Positions 26,037 through 34,120 of a stretch of DNA of 64,000 bases are shown here, piece by piece. The notes under the pieces are model-generated. The model had not been told where the DNA came from. It was given only the letters and a program-made list of their open reading frames with translations, and did not search any database. Within the stretch, counting starts at the first letter, position 1; the number at the start of each line of letters is the position of its first letter. The stretch comes from JBDTVS01 sp040007095 (GTDB lineage Bacteria; Acidobacteriota; Vicinamibacteria; Vicinamibacterales; CAVVIG01): positions 17,862-81,861 of the forward strand of contig JBDTVS010000073.1 in the NCBI GenBank assembly GCA_040007095.1, written 5' to 3'. The translations under genes and the position numbers were made by a program.

Positions 26037-27191
26037 GTGGTGCTCGCGGGCTTCGCGGCGTTTCTCGATCTCTACTCGACGCAACCGCTCCTGCCGATGC
26101 TGGCCCGCACGTTTCGGGCGAGCACCTTTGACGTCAGTCTGACCGTTACGGCGCCAACGATCGCCGTGGCGCTCATGGCGCCCTATGTCGGCCGGCTCGC
26201 CGACCGTGTGGGGCTGCGGACTGTCATCGTAGGTTCGGCGCTGGCGCTGGCGGCCGCGACGCTGCTGGCCGGCACCGCCTCAACCCTGCGCCAGTTGATC
26301 GCCTGGCGCTTCCTGCAGGGCGCGGTCACCCCCGGACTGTTCGCCAGCACGGTTGCCTACATTCACGAGGAGTGGCCGGTCGCGCGATCCGGTCGAGTAA
26401 CGGCGGCGTACGTCAGCGGCACGGTGCTGGGCGGCGTGACCGGCCGGCTGCTCGGCGGCGTTGTCGCCAACGATGTAGGCTGGTCCTGGTCATTCGTGGT
26501 GCTCGGCGTCGTTGGTTGTGGCGTCGCGGGCGCCTTGTGGCTGTGGCTGCCGCCTGAGCACCACCGTGGTAGTGCGTCGCGTCCGGCCGCCGGATCGTGG
26601 TCGCACCTGGTCGATCGGCAGCTGATCGCGACCTACGCCGTCGGATTCTGCATTTTGTGCACGCAGCTGGCGATGTTCACCTATGTGCCGTTCCTGCTGG
26701 CCGCGCCGCCTTTCTCTCTCTCGACCAAGGCGCTGGGGCTGCTGTTTCTGACCTATCTCATGGGCGCCGCGGTGACGCCTTTCGCCGGCCGTGGTATCGA
26801 TGCGTACGGTCATCGGGCCGTGCTGATCGCCGCCCTCGGGCTGTGCGCAAGCGGAGCCCTCATGACGTTGTCGCCGTCCTTGCTGGTCTTGACGATGGGG
26901 CTCTCAGTCTTCGCCACCGGCGTCTTCTGCGCCCAGGCGGCATCGAGCAGCCATGTGGCGCGGCACGCCGAGCGTGATCGCGCGCTCGCCATCGGGCTGT
27001 ATGTCAGTTGCTACTACGTCGGCGGGACCGTCGGCGGATCGGTGCCCGCGGGTCTGTGGGTCGCGGGAGGCTGGCGCGCATGCGTGGCGTTCATCCTCGG
27101 CGTCGAGGCGGCGATGCTGGCGATTGCCTGGCGCTATTGGAAGCCCACGAAGCGAGACTCGACGGATCTGCGGTTTCAGATTGCGGACTAA
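26037..27191 (+). CDS. Major facilitator superfamily transporter
   Basis: A 384-residue, 12-helix transporter. The first helix VLAGFAAFLDLYSTQPLLPML, the loop GRLADRVGLRTVIV (MFS signature between helices 2 and 3) and WRFLQGAVTPGLFAS in helix 4 resemble YnfM/arabinose-efflux-like members. The substrate is unknown. The start is a GTG at 26037; the reading frame is open further upstream without an ATG, so a few N-terminal residues may be missing. Its TAA stop overlaps the TAG stop of the convergent ftsH by two bases. Confidence 0.85.
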   Translation: MVLAGFAAFLDLYSTQPLLPMLARTFRASTFDVSLTVTAPTIAVALMAPYVGRLADRVGLRTVIVGSALALAAATLLAGTASTLRQLIAWRFLQGAVTPGLFASTVAYIHEEWPVARSGRVTAAYVSGTVLGGVTGRLLGGVVANDVGWSWSFVVLGVVGCGVAGALWLWLPPEHHRGSASRPAAGSWSHLVDRQLIATYAVGFCILCTQLAMFTYVPFLLAAPPFSLSTKALGLLFLTYLMGAAVTPFAGRGIDAYGHRAVLIAALGLCASGALMTLSPSLLVLTMGLSVFATGVFCAQAASSSHVARHAERDRALAIGLYVSCYYVGGTVGGSVPAGLWVAGGWRACVAFILGVEAAMLAIAWRYWKPTKRDSTDLRFQIAD

Positions 27192-29068
27192 GACGTGAGG
27201 ATCGGCGTCTGGGCCTCGGGCGCGAGCAGGCGGCGCAGTTCCTCGCCTTCCATCACTTCGATTTCGAGCAACCGGCGTGTCACCCTTTCCAGATCCGAGC
27301 GATGACTGGTGAGGATGCGCCGCGCCGTATCGTGCGCGTCGGTCACGATCCGCTTGATCTCGGCGTCGATCATCTGCGCGGTCTCCTCGCCGTAGTTGCC
27401 GCGGTCCTGCGCCATCGGGACGTCCAGAAACCGCGCGCGCCTGTTGCCGTCGTAATTCACGGCGCCGAGCGCGTCGCTCATGCCGAACTCGGTGACCATT
27501 GCCCGGGCAATGTCGGTGGCTCGTAGCAGGTCGTTTTGCGCGCCGGTCGAGATCTCGCCGAGCGCGATCTCTTCAGCGGTACGGCCGCCGAGCAACACCG
27601 CCAACTGGTTGAGCAGGTCGCCCCGCGTCATCAGATAGCGATCCTCGAGAGGCAGCTGCATCGTATAGCCGAGCGCGCCAAAGCCGCGCTGGACGATCGA
27701 GATCTTGTGCACCGGATCGAGACTCGGGACGACGGTGGCGACAATGGCGTGGCCCGACTCGTGATAGGCCACGATTTCGCGCTCCTTGGTGCTCATGACG
27801 CGCTTTTTTTCGAGCCCGGCGACGAGCCGGTCGATGGCCGACTCGAAATCCTTCATGCCGACAGCGGTCTGGTCGCTGCGCGCCGCCAGCAGCGCGGCCT
27901 CGTTCACGAGGTTGGCGAGATCGGCGCCGGCAAATCCGGCCGTGCGCGCCGCGACGATTCGAAGATCGACGTTCGGCGACAGCTTGACGGTCTTGGCGTG
28001 AATACGCAGGATCGCTTCGCGTCCGTTGACGTCCGGCTTGTCGACCAGTACCTGGCGATCGAAGCGCCCGGGGCGCAACAGCGCCGGGTCGAGCACCTCC
28101 GGCCGGTTGGTGGCGCCCATGATGATGACGCCCTTGCGGGAGTCGAAGCCGTCCATCTCGGCCAGCAGTTGATTGAGCGTCTGCTCCCGTTCTTCGTGGC
28201 TGCCAAACGGGCTTTGCACCCGCATCTTGCCGAGCGCGTCCAGCTCGTCGATGAAGACAATGCACGGCGCTTTGGCTTCGGCTTGCTGGAAGAGATCGCG
28301 GATTCGGGCAGCGCCCACACCAACGAACATCTCCACGAACTCCGAACCGCTCAAGCTGAAGAAGGGGACGCCGGCTTCGCCGGCCACCGCCCGGGCGAGC
28401 AGGGTCTTGCCGGTGCCCGGGGGGCCGACGAGCAAGACGCCCTTGGGAATATGCCCACCGAGTGTCGTGTATTTCTTGGGCGTTTTGAGGAACTCGACGA
28501 TCTCCTTCAGCTCGTTTTCCGCTTCGTCGACCCCTGCAACGTCGGCAAACCGGACCTTCACTTCATCGTCGGCGTAGATTTTCGCGCGGCTGCGCGCAAA
28601 TGACATCACACCGCCTTCGGCGCCTCCCATGCGACGGAAGAAAAAGCTCCAGATGCCGACAAAAAACAGGAGCGGGAGAATCCACCCGAGCAGATCGGGC
28701 AGCCAGTGGTTCGCAATCTCCCCGCTGTACTTGACGCTGCGAGCCTCGAGCTCTTCGGTCAGTTTCGGGTCTTCCACCCGAGTGGTCGTGAACGCCGGCT
28801 TTTCGCCCGGCGGGGCCTCCTTCAACGTGCCGCGAATCAGCGGGTCGCCGATCGCCACTTCCGCGACCTGTCCGCTCTTCACGAGCGTCTTGAACTCTGA
28901 GTACGGAATGTTCCGGCCGGTCGGGATCGCGTAGTACAGCTGCACCAATCCGAGCACCAGCAGAAACGCCAGTCCATACCAAAGCGACGACGAGGGACGC
29001 GTGCCGAACGGTCCGCGCCGGTCGCCGCCTCGCGCCTTGGGCCGCGAGTCTGTGTTAGGAACCGCCAT
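27188..29068 (-). CDS. ftsH: ATP-dependent zinc metalloprotease FtsH
   Basis: A 626-residue membrane-bound AAA+ protease that degrades misassembled membrane proteins and some cytosolic regulators. Transmembrane helices are at ~28-48 and ~117-140, flanking a periplasmic domain. Walker A VGPPGTGKTLLARA is near residue 212, Walker B IVFIDELDALG follows, and the SRH region is NRPEVLDPALLRPGRFDRQV. The zinc site HESGH is near residue 436. An Asp zinc ligand is expected in the later acidic stretch. Length and motifs are normal. It stands alone between clpB and the convergent MFS gene. Confidence 0.97.
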   Translation of the reverse strand: MAVPNTDSRPKARGGDRRGPFGTRPSSSLWYGLAFLLVLGLVQLYYAIPTGRNIPYSEFKTLVKSGQVAEVAIGDPLIRGTLKEAPPGEKPAFTTTRVEDPKLTEELEARSVKYSGEIANHWLPDLLGWILPLLFFVGIWSFFFRRMGGAEGGVMSFARSRAKIYADDEVKVRFADVAGVDEAENELKEIVEFLKTPKKYTTLGGHIPKGVLLVGPPGTGKTLLARAVAGEAGVPFFSLSGSEFVEMFVGVGAARIRDLFQQAEAKAPCIVFIDELDALGKMRVQSPFGSHEEREQTLNQLLAEMDGFDSRKGVIIMGATNRPEVLDPALLRPGRFDRQVLVDKPDVNGREAILRIHAKTVKLSPNVDLRIVAARTAGFAGADLANLVNEAALLAARSDQTAVGMKDFESAIDRLVAGLEKKRVMSTKEREIVAYHESGHAIVATVVPSLDPVHKISIVQRGFGALGYTMQLPLEDRYLMTRGDLLNQLAVLLGGRTAEEIALGEISTGAQNDLLRATDIARAMVTEFGMSDALGAVNYDGNRRARFLDVPMAQDRGNYGEETAQMIDAEIKRIVTDAHDTARRILTSHRSDLERVTRRLLEIEVMEGEELRRLLAPEAQTPILTS

Positions 29069-29190
29069 CAGCCTCCACCAATGTCATCTTACGCCTTTGG
29101 GGCACTGTTCAATGCGTACGTTCTCGCCGGCCTGGCCGCCCCGCGGACTCATGGCGAATCGGTCGCCCTCACGCCACGACCGGGCGCCAT

Positions 29191-31797
29191 TCATGCCCGG
29201 ACCGGCTCGCGTTTCTGAAACGTCAGGGCGTCGCCCTCGATGTCCACGGCGATCGTGTCGCCGTCGAGGAATGCGCCCTCGAGGACCCGCAGCGCCAGTG
29301 GGTCGAGCACCCGGCGTTGAATGGTCCGCTTGAGCGGGCGCGCGCCGTACGCCGGATCATAACCTTCACGAACCAGGTACTCCTTCGCCGCGTCAGTCAG
29401 GCTGATCTGTATCTTCCGCTCGGCGAGACGCTTCATCAAGCCGGCCACCTGAATGTCGATGATCTGCTTCATGTGCTCCCGGCCGAGCGGATGGAAGAAG
29501 ATGATCTCGTCGATCCGGTTCAGGAACTCCGGCCGGAAATCCGCCCGCAGCACCGCGAGAATCTGGCGCTGGACGCCCTCGCTGATGCTCCCGTCGAGCG
29601 ACGGCTCGGCCAGGAACTGGCTGCCGATGTTCGATGTCATGATGACCACGGTGTTCTTGAAGTCGACCGTCCGGCCCTTGTTGTCCGTCAACCGGCCGTC
29701 GTCCAGGAGCTGGAGCAGGGCGTTCAAGACCTCGGGGTGCGCCTTCTCGATTTCATCGAACAGCACGACGGTGTACGGCCGCCGCCGCACGGCTTCCGTC
29801 AGCTGGCCGGCTTCCTCGTACCCGACGTAGCCCGGGGGCGCGCCGATGAGCCGCGACACCGTGTGCTTCTCCTGGTACTCCGACATGTCGATCCGCACCA
29901 TCGCCTGCTCGTCGTCGAACAGAAACTGCGCCAATGCCCGGGCCAGTTCTGTCTTGCCGACGCCGGTGGGGCCGAGAAAGAGGAAGCTGCCGAGCGGCCG
30001 CTGCGGATCCTGCAGGCCGGCCCGCGCGCGCCGGATGGCGTTGGACACGGCGGTGATCGCTTCGTTCTGGCCGATGACGCGCAGGTGCAGCCGTTCCTCC
30101 ATGCGAATCAGCTTCTGGACTTCGCCTTCCATCAGCCGGCTGATTGGAATGTGGGTCCATTTGCTGACCACGTCGGCGATGTCTTCCTCGTCGACTTCCT
30201 GCTTCAGCATCCGTCCGTGCTTCTGCAGCTCGGCGAGCGTGGCCTCGACCGTCTTCAGCTGTTTCTCGATCTGCGGGACGCGTCCGTACTGCAGCTCCGA
30301 GGCCCGTTGATACTCGCCGGTCAGCTGCGCCCGCTCGATCTCCTGCCTGACTCCGTCGAGCTCCTCCTGCAATTTCGCCGACTGCTGGATGCCGTCCTTT
30401 TCCTGCTGCCAATGCGCGCCGAGCCGCGTCTGGTTTTCCTTGAGGTCGGCCAGTTCCTGCTCGAGCTTGGCGAGGCGATCTTTCGACGCCCGGTCCTGTT
30501 CCTTGCGCAGCGCCTCACGCTCGATTTCGAGCTGCATGATGCGGCGCCGGATCTCGTCGAGCTCCACCGGCATGGAATCGATTTCCATGCGCAGCTTCGA
30601 CGCGGCTTCGTCGACGAGGTCGATCGCTTTGTCGGGCAGAAAGCGATCCGAAATATAGCGATTCGACAAGACCGCCGCCGCCACCAGCGCCGAGTCCTTC
30701 AAGTTGACCTTGTGGTGAATCTGGTAGCGCTCGCGCAGGCCCCGCAGAATGCTGATCGTGTCCTCGACGGTTGGCTCGCCGACCACGACGGGCTGGAACC
30801 GCCGCTCGAGCGCGGCGTCCTTTTCGATGTACTTCCGGTACTCGTCGAGCGTCGTCGCCCCGACCGTATGCAACTCGCCGCGGGCGAGCATCGGCTTCAG
30901 CATGTTCGACGCATCCATCGATCCCTCCGAGGCGCCGGCGCCGACCACCGTGTGCAGCTCGTCGATGAACAGGATGACCTGTCCCTCCGCATCGAGGATT
31001 TCCTTCAACACGGCTTTCAACCGCTCCTCGAACTCGCCTCGATACTTGGCGCCGGCGACAAGCGCACCCATATCCAGCGCGACGATGCGCTTGCTCTTGA
31101 GGCCCTCGGGGACGTCCCCTCGCACGATGCGCCCGGCGAGTCCCTCGACGATCGCCGTCTTGCCGACGCCGGGCTCGCCGATCAGCACCGGATTGTTCTT
31201 CGTGCGGCGCGACAGCACCTGGATCACCCGGCGGATCTCCTCGTCGCGGCCGATGACGGGGTCGAGCTTCCCGCGGCGTGCCAGATCCGTCAGGTCCCGG
31301 CCGTAGCGCTCGAGCGCCTGATAGGTGCCTTCCGGGTTCTCGGTGGTCACGCGCTGCGAGCCGCGGATGCTCTTGAGGGCTTGCGCGACGCCGTCCTGCG
31401 CGATCCCCTGCTTCTTGAGGAGCTGCGCGGCGGGGGACCGGCCGCCTTCGTCGACGAGGGCGATGAACAGGTGCTCGGTGCTGACGAACTCATCCTTGAC
31501 CCGCTCGGCTTCGGCCTGGGCGCGGTCGGTCACCAGCGTCAGTCTCGGCGCCAGCCGTGGCTCCGATCCGCCGTACGCCTGGGGCATGTTCTTGAGCAGG
31601 TCTCGCGCGCCGCTGGCGACCCCCGCCACCTGAACATTCATCTTTCGCAGCAGTTCGGGGACAATCCCCTCCGATTGTTCGACGAGTGCCACGAGCAGGT
31701 GCTCCGGCTCCACCTGCGGGTTGTTGCCCTGCTTGGCGAGGTCGATCGCCTTGGCGACCGCCTCGCGTGCCTTCTCGGTGAATTTGTTGATATTCAT
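29191..31797 (-). CDS. clpB: ATP-dependent disaggregase ClpB
   Basis: An 868-residue Hsp100 chaperone that extracts proteins from aggregates. It has the Clp N-domain (MNINKFTEKAREAVAKAIDLA), AAA-1 with Walker A GEPGVGKT, the long coiled-coil middle domain (EIRRRIMQLEIEREALRKEQD through LKTVEATLAELQKHG), and AAA-2 with GPTGVGKTELARAL. The two arginine-finger regions are present. I chose ATG 31797, with AGGA nine bases upstream, over an in-frame ATG 18 nt earlier. It is the third gene of the hspR-cbpA-clpB operon; the gap to cbpA is 28 nt. Heat-shock control by HspR through the operator at 33206-33226 is likely. Confidence 0.97.
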   Translation of the reverse strand: MNINKFTEKAREAVAKAIDLAKQGNNPQVEPEHLLVALVEQSEGIVPELLRKMNVQVAGVASGARDLLKNMPQAYGGSEPRLAPRLTLVTDRAQAEAERVKDEFVSTEHLFIALVDEGGRSPAAQLLKKQGIAQDGVAQALKSIRGSQRVTTENPEGTYQALERYGRDLTDLARRGKLDPVIGRDEEIRRVIQVLSRRTKNNPVLIGEPGVGKTAIVEGLAGRIVRGDVPEGLKSKRIVALDMGALVAGAKYRGEFEERLKAVLKEILDAEGQVILFIDELHTVVGAGASEGSMDASNMLKPMLARGELHTVGATTLDEYRKYIEKDAALERRFQPVVVGEPTVEDTISILRGLRERYQIHHKVNLKDSALVAAAVLSNRYISDRFLPDKAIDLVDEAASKLRMEIDSMPVELDEIRRRIMQLEIEREALRKEQDRASKDRLAKLEQELADLKENQTRLGAHWQQEKDGIQQSAKLQEELDGVRQEIERAQLTGEYQRASELQYGRVPQIEKQLKTVEATLAELQKHGRMLKQEVDEEDIADVVSKWTHIPISRLMEGEVQKLIRMEERLHLRVIGQNEAITAVSNAIRRARAGLQDPQRPLGSFLFLGPTGVGKTELARALAQFLFDDEQAMVRIDMSEYQEKHTVSRLIGAPPGYVGYEEAGQLTEAVRRRPYTVVLFDEIEKAHPEVLNALLQLLDDGRLTDNKGRTVDFKNTVVIMTSNIGSQFLAEPSLDGSISEGVQRQILAVLRADFRPEFLNRIDEIIFFHPLGREHMKQIIDIQVAGLMKRLAERKIQISLTDAAKEYLVREGYDPAYGARPLKRTIQRRVLDPLALRVLEGAFLDGDTIAVDIEGDALTFQKREPVRA

Positions 31798-31825
31798 GGT
31801 GTGCAATCCTGGCAACGGCCCGGCG

Positions 31826-32809
31826 TCATGCGACCGGGCTCTTGTTCGCCTCCAACCTCTGCAGCGCCTCGAAGTGCGTGCGCTCCTCGGGAGTCAATTG
31901 TCGGGGCAACTCCACCTCGGCCGTCGCGTAGAGATCGCCGCGCTCCTCAGGCTTGCCGACGACCGGCATGCCGTGCCCCTTCAAGCGAAAGACCTGTCCG
32001 CCCTGCGTGGTCGTTGGCACTTTCAGCCGCAGCGACTTTCCTGAAAGCGTGGGGACCTCCACTTCGCCACCGAGCACGGCTGTTGTCAGGGGCACGGCGA
32101 CGCGTGTGTACAAGTCGCTGCCCTTGCGGTCGAACTGCGCATGCGGGGCGAGGCGGATGCGCAGGTAGAGATCACCGGCCTGCGCGCCGGTGGCGCCGTG
32201 CTCGCCTTCGCCCGGAACCCGCACCCGGGATCCGTCGTTGACGCCGGCAGGAATCCTGACATCCACGCTGCGGGCGTGGCCGTCCTGCTTGATCGTGAGA
32301 CGCCGAGTGGCGCCGCGGTACGCATCCTCGAGATCGAGTTGAATCTCGTCCTCGAAGTCGCGGCCCTTCCGTGGCGCCTTGCGTCCCGCGCGGCCGCCGC
32401 GGACGTCGGGACCGGTGGCTTCGCCTCCAAAAAACGTATGGAAGAAGTCCGAGAAGGGATCGGAGTCCCCGAACATGTCCTGCATGTCTTCAGGGGTCAT
32501 CGTGCGGAAGCCGCCGCCGCCGGGAGGCCGGGTTCCGAACGGCGAAGCCCCCTGCGGTCCGCCCTGCGGACCGGCCTGTTCGTACATCCGCCAGTTGGAG
32601 CCCAGTTCGTCGTACTTCTTCCGTTTTGCGGCATCGCCGAGGACTTCGTACGCCTCGTTGAGCTCCTTGAACCTGGACTCGGCAGCCTTGTCGCCCGGAT
32701 TGACGTCCGGATGGTGCTTCCGCGCCAGCTTGCGGAATGCCTGTTTGATTTCCTTGCCGGTCGCCCCTTTGGGCACACCGAGCGTGGCGTAGTAGTCCTT
32801 GAAATCCAT
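31826..32809 (-). CDS. cbpA: DnaJ-family co-chaperone, CbpA type
   Basis: A 327-residue J-domain protein. The J domain (DYYATLGVPKGATGKEIKQAF) has the HPD tripeptide at about residue 33. A Gly/Pro-rich linker follows, then the two C-terminal beta-barrel substrate-binding domains. It has no cysteine-rich zinc-finger region, so it is the CbpA/type II class and not canonical DnaJ. It would deliver clients to DnaK, which is not encoded in this window. It is 2 nt downstream of hspR and 28 nt upstream of clpB, in one operon. Confidence 0.93.
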   Translation of the reverse strand: MDFKDYYATLGVPKGATGKEIKQAFRKLARKHHPDVNPGDKAAESRFKELNEAYEVLGDAAKRKKYDELGSNWRMYEQAGPQGGPQGASPFGTRPPGGGGFRTMTPEDMQDMFGDSDPFSDFFHTFFGGEATGPDVRGGRAGRKAPRKGRDFEDEIQLDLEDAYRGATRRLTIKQDGHARSVDVRIPAGVNDGSRVRVPGEGEHGATGAQAGDLYLRIRLAPHAQFDRKGSDLYTRVAVPLTTAVLGGEVEVPTLSGKSLRLKVPTTTQGGQVFRLKGHGMPVVGKPEERGDLYATAEVELPRQLTPEERTHFEALQRLEANKSPVA

Positions 32810-32811
32810 GG

Positions 32812-33162
32812 TTAATCGCCAAAGCCGAGCATACGGTGCAACTCGTCCAGTTCCTGGGTCAGACGGCGTCGCGCGTCACGCGGCGAGAGCGCCTCGTCGC
32901 GCATCAACGGCCGAATCCGCTGCACCACGTCGGCAATCGACAGCAGCCGCTGAACGCCGGCCAGGTTGATCCCCGCGTCGTCCACGAGGCGCTTGATCAT
33001 CTTCAGCCGATCCAACTCGCCGCGCGAATACAAGCGCATGCTGCCGATGGTTCGCGAGGGGCGCACCAGGCCCAGCCGCTCGTATTTCCGCAACGTCTGC
33101 GGATGCATGCCGAGAATTCGCGCGGCGACGCTGATGAAGTAGAGATCCTGTTCAACGGCCAT
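32812..33162 (-). CDS. hspR: HspR-type MerR-family heat-shock repressor
   Basis: A 116-residue MerR-family DNA-binding protein. The helix-turn-helix and wing are LYFISVAARILGMHPQTLRKYERLGLVRPSRTIGSMRLYSRGELDRL, followed by a short helical dimerisation region. HspR represses dnaK- and clpB-type operons at HAIR sites in actinobacteria, Deinococcus and relatives. Its place at the head of cbpA-clpB and a HAIR-like palindrome over its own promoter support this name. The ATG at 33162 starts the conserved domain; longer upstream frames are not supported. Confidence 0.9.
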   Translation of the reverse strand: MAVEQDLYFISVAARILGMHPQTLRKYERLGLVRPSRTIGSMRLYSRGELDRLKMIKRLVDDAGINLAGVQRLLSIADVVQRIRPLMRDEALSPRDARRRLTQELDELHRMLGFGD

Positions 33163-33196
33163 CACAGTGCTCGAACCACAAGGTTGCGCCGATCCA

Positions 33197-33225
33197 ATGG
33201 TAGGCATTGATACGTGTCGTGTCAA
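33197..33225 (-). promoter_or_regulatory. Sigma-70 promoter of hspR-cbpA-clpB
   Basis: On the minus strand: perfect -35 TTGACA (33220-33225), a 17-nt spacer, and -10 TACCAT (33197-33202). The predicted start is about 28 nt before the hspR ATG. Confidence 0.7.
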
Positions 33226-33226
33226 G
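33206..33226. promoter_or_regulatory. HAIR-like HspR operator
   Basis: Minus strand CTTGA-N11-TCAAT matches the geometry of the HspR-associated inverted repeat (CTTGAGT-N7-ACTCAAG, that is CTTGA-N11-TCAAG) with one mismatch in the outer half-site. It covers the -35 box and spacer of the hspR promoter, where a repressor would act. The inner GT/AC bases of the consensus are not kept. Confidence 0.6.
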
Positions 33227-33384
33227 TTGAGGGCACAGGTCGGGCGGCAATTTCGACCTGCTCGCGAGGGATGATCACCGAGCCTGGAGCGGCCACCCCG
33301 AAGAGCGTTTCCTGGCCCCGCGACCTCGGTGGCGATTCCAAGCGGACCCAGCACTGTCGAGCGGTGAGGCATACTGAATAGGTC

Positions 33385-34119
33385 GTGATCACTCCATCTG
33401 ATTTCGTGACGATTGGCCTGCTGGTGGCGCTCGAGGGGCTGCTGAGCGCCGACAACGCGATGGTCCTGGCGGTGCTGGTCCTTGGTCTGCCCAAGGAGGA
33501 ACAGCGCAAGGCGCTGCGCTACGGCATCCTCGGGGCGTTCGCGTTCCGTTCCCTCGCTACGCTCCTGGCGATCTACCTCATCCGCGTGTTCTGGGTGAAG
33601 CTCGTGGGCGCGGGCTATCTGCTGTATCTATCCTACGGACATTTTTTCTCGGGCCGAGACTCCGACGCGCGCCAGGCGCCGCCTCGGGCGGCGCCGTGGC
33701 TCGGCTTGACCGCGTTCTGGGCGACCGTCGTCAAAGTTGAACTGACCGACATCGTCTTCGCGATCGATTCGATCCTCGTCGCGGTCGCGATGTCGCCGAA
33801 GCTGTGGGTGATCCTGACCGGGGGAATCCTCGGCATCGTGATGATGCGACTGGTGATTGGCACCCTGCTGGCGCTCGTCGATCGATATCCGCCGCTGGTG
33901 GACGGCGCGTTCATCATCATTGCCTGGGTGGGCGTCAAGCTGCTGGTTGAGTTCCTCCACACCGAGCACTACATCGGGTTCGAGATTCCACGCTCGTTAT
34001 CGCTGGTCGTGATTGTCGTGATTTTCGGCACGTCGTGGATCTATGCGAAGGCGCACGAGAGGCCGCGGTCCGCTGAGACCGCTGCCGGGACGGACCAGCC
34101 TGGCAAAGGGGATTCGTAG
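33385..34119 (+). CDS. TerC-family integral membrane protein
   Basis: A 244-residue membrane protein of the TerC family, whose members export manganese or protect against tellurite. The signature acidic motifs are in membrane helices: ALEGLLSADNAMVLAVLV near the start and VKVELTDIVFAIDSILVAVAM in the middle. About seven hydrophobic helices are visible. The start is GTG 33385; the C-terminal tail is short and polar. It is divergent from hspR and followed immediately (1 nt) by the penicillin-binding protein gene. I looked for a yybP-ykoY manganese riboswitch in the leader and saw none. Confidence 0.87.
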   Translation: MITPSDFVTIGLLVALEGLLSADNAMVLAVLVLGLPKEEQRKALRYGILGAFAFRSLATLLAIYLIRVFWVKLVGAGYLLYLSYGHFFSGRDSDARQAPPRAAPWLGLTAFWATVVKVELTDIVFAIDSILVAVAMSPKLWVILTGGILGIVMMRLVIGTLLALVDRYPPLVDGAFIIIAWVGVKLLVEFLHTEHYIGFEIPRSLSLVVIVVIFGTSWIYAKAHERPRSAETAAGTDQPGKGDS

Positions 34120-34120
34120 C

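Noticed and set aside
29317..32241. Open frame of 974 codons on the plus strand opposite clpB and cbpA
   Set aside because: It is a mirror of the high-GC codon pattern of the two chaperone genes; it is rich in Arg, Gln, His and Leu with no domain signature, while the minus strand encodes intact ClpB and CbpA.
33226..33384. yybP-ykoY manganese riboswitch ahead of the TerC gene
   Set aside because: The conserved loop sequences of that riboswitch could not be found in the leader.
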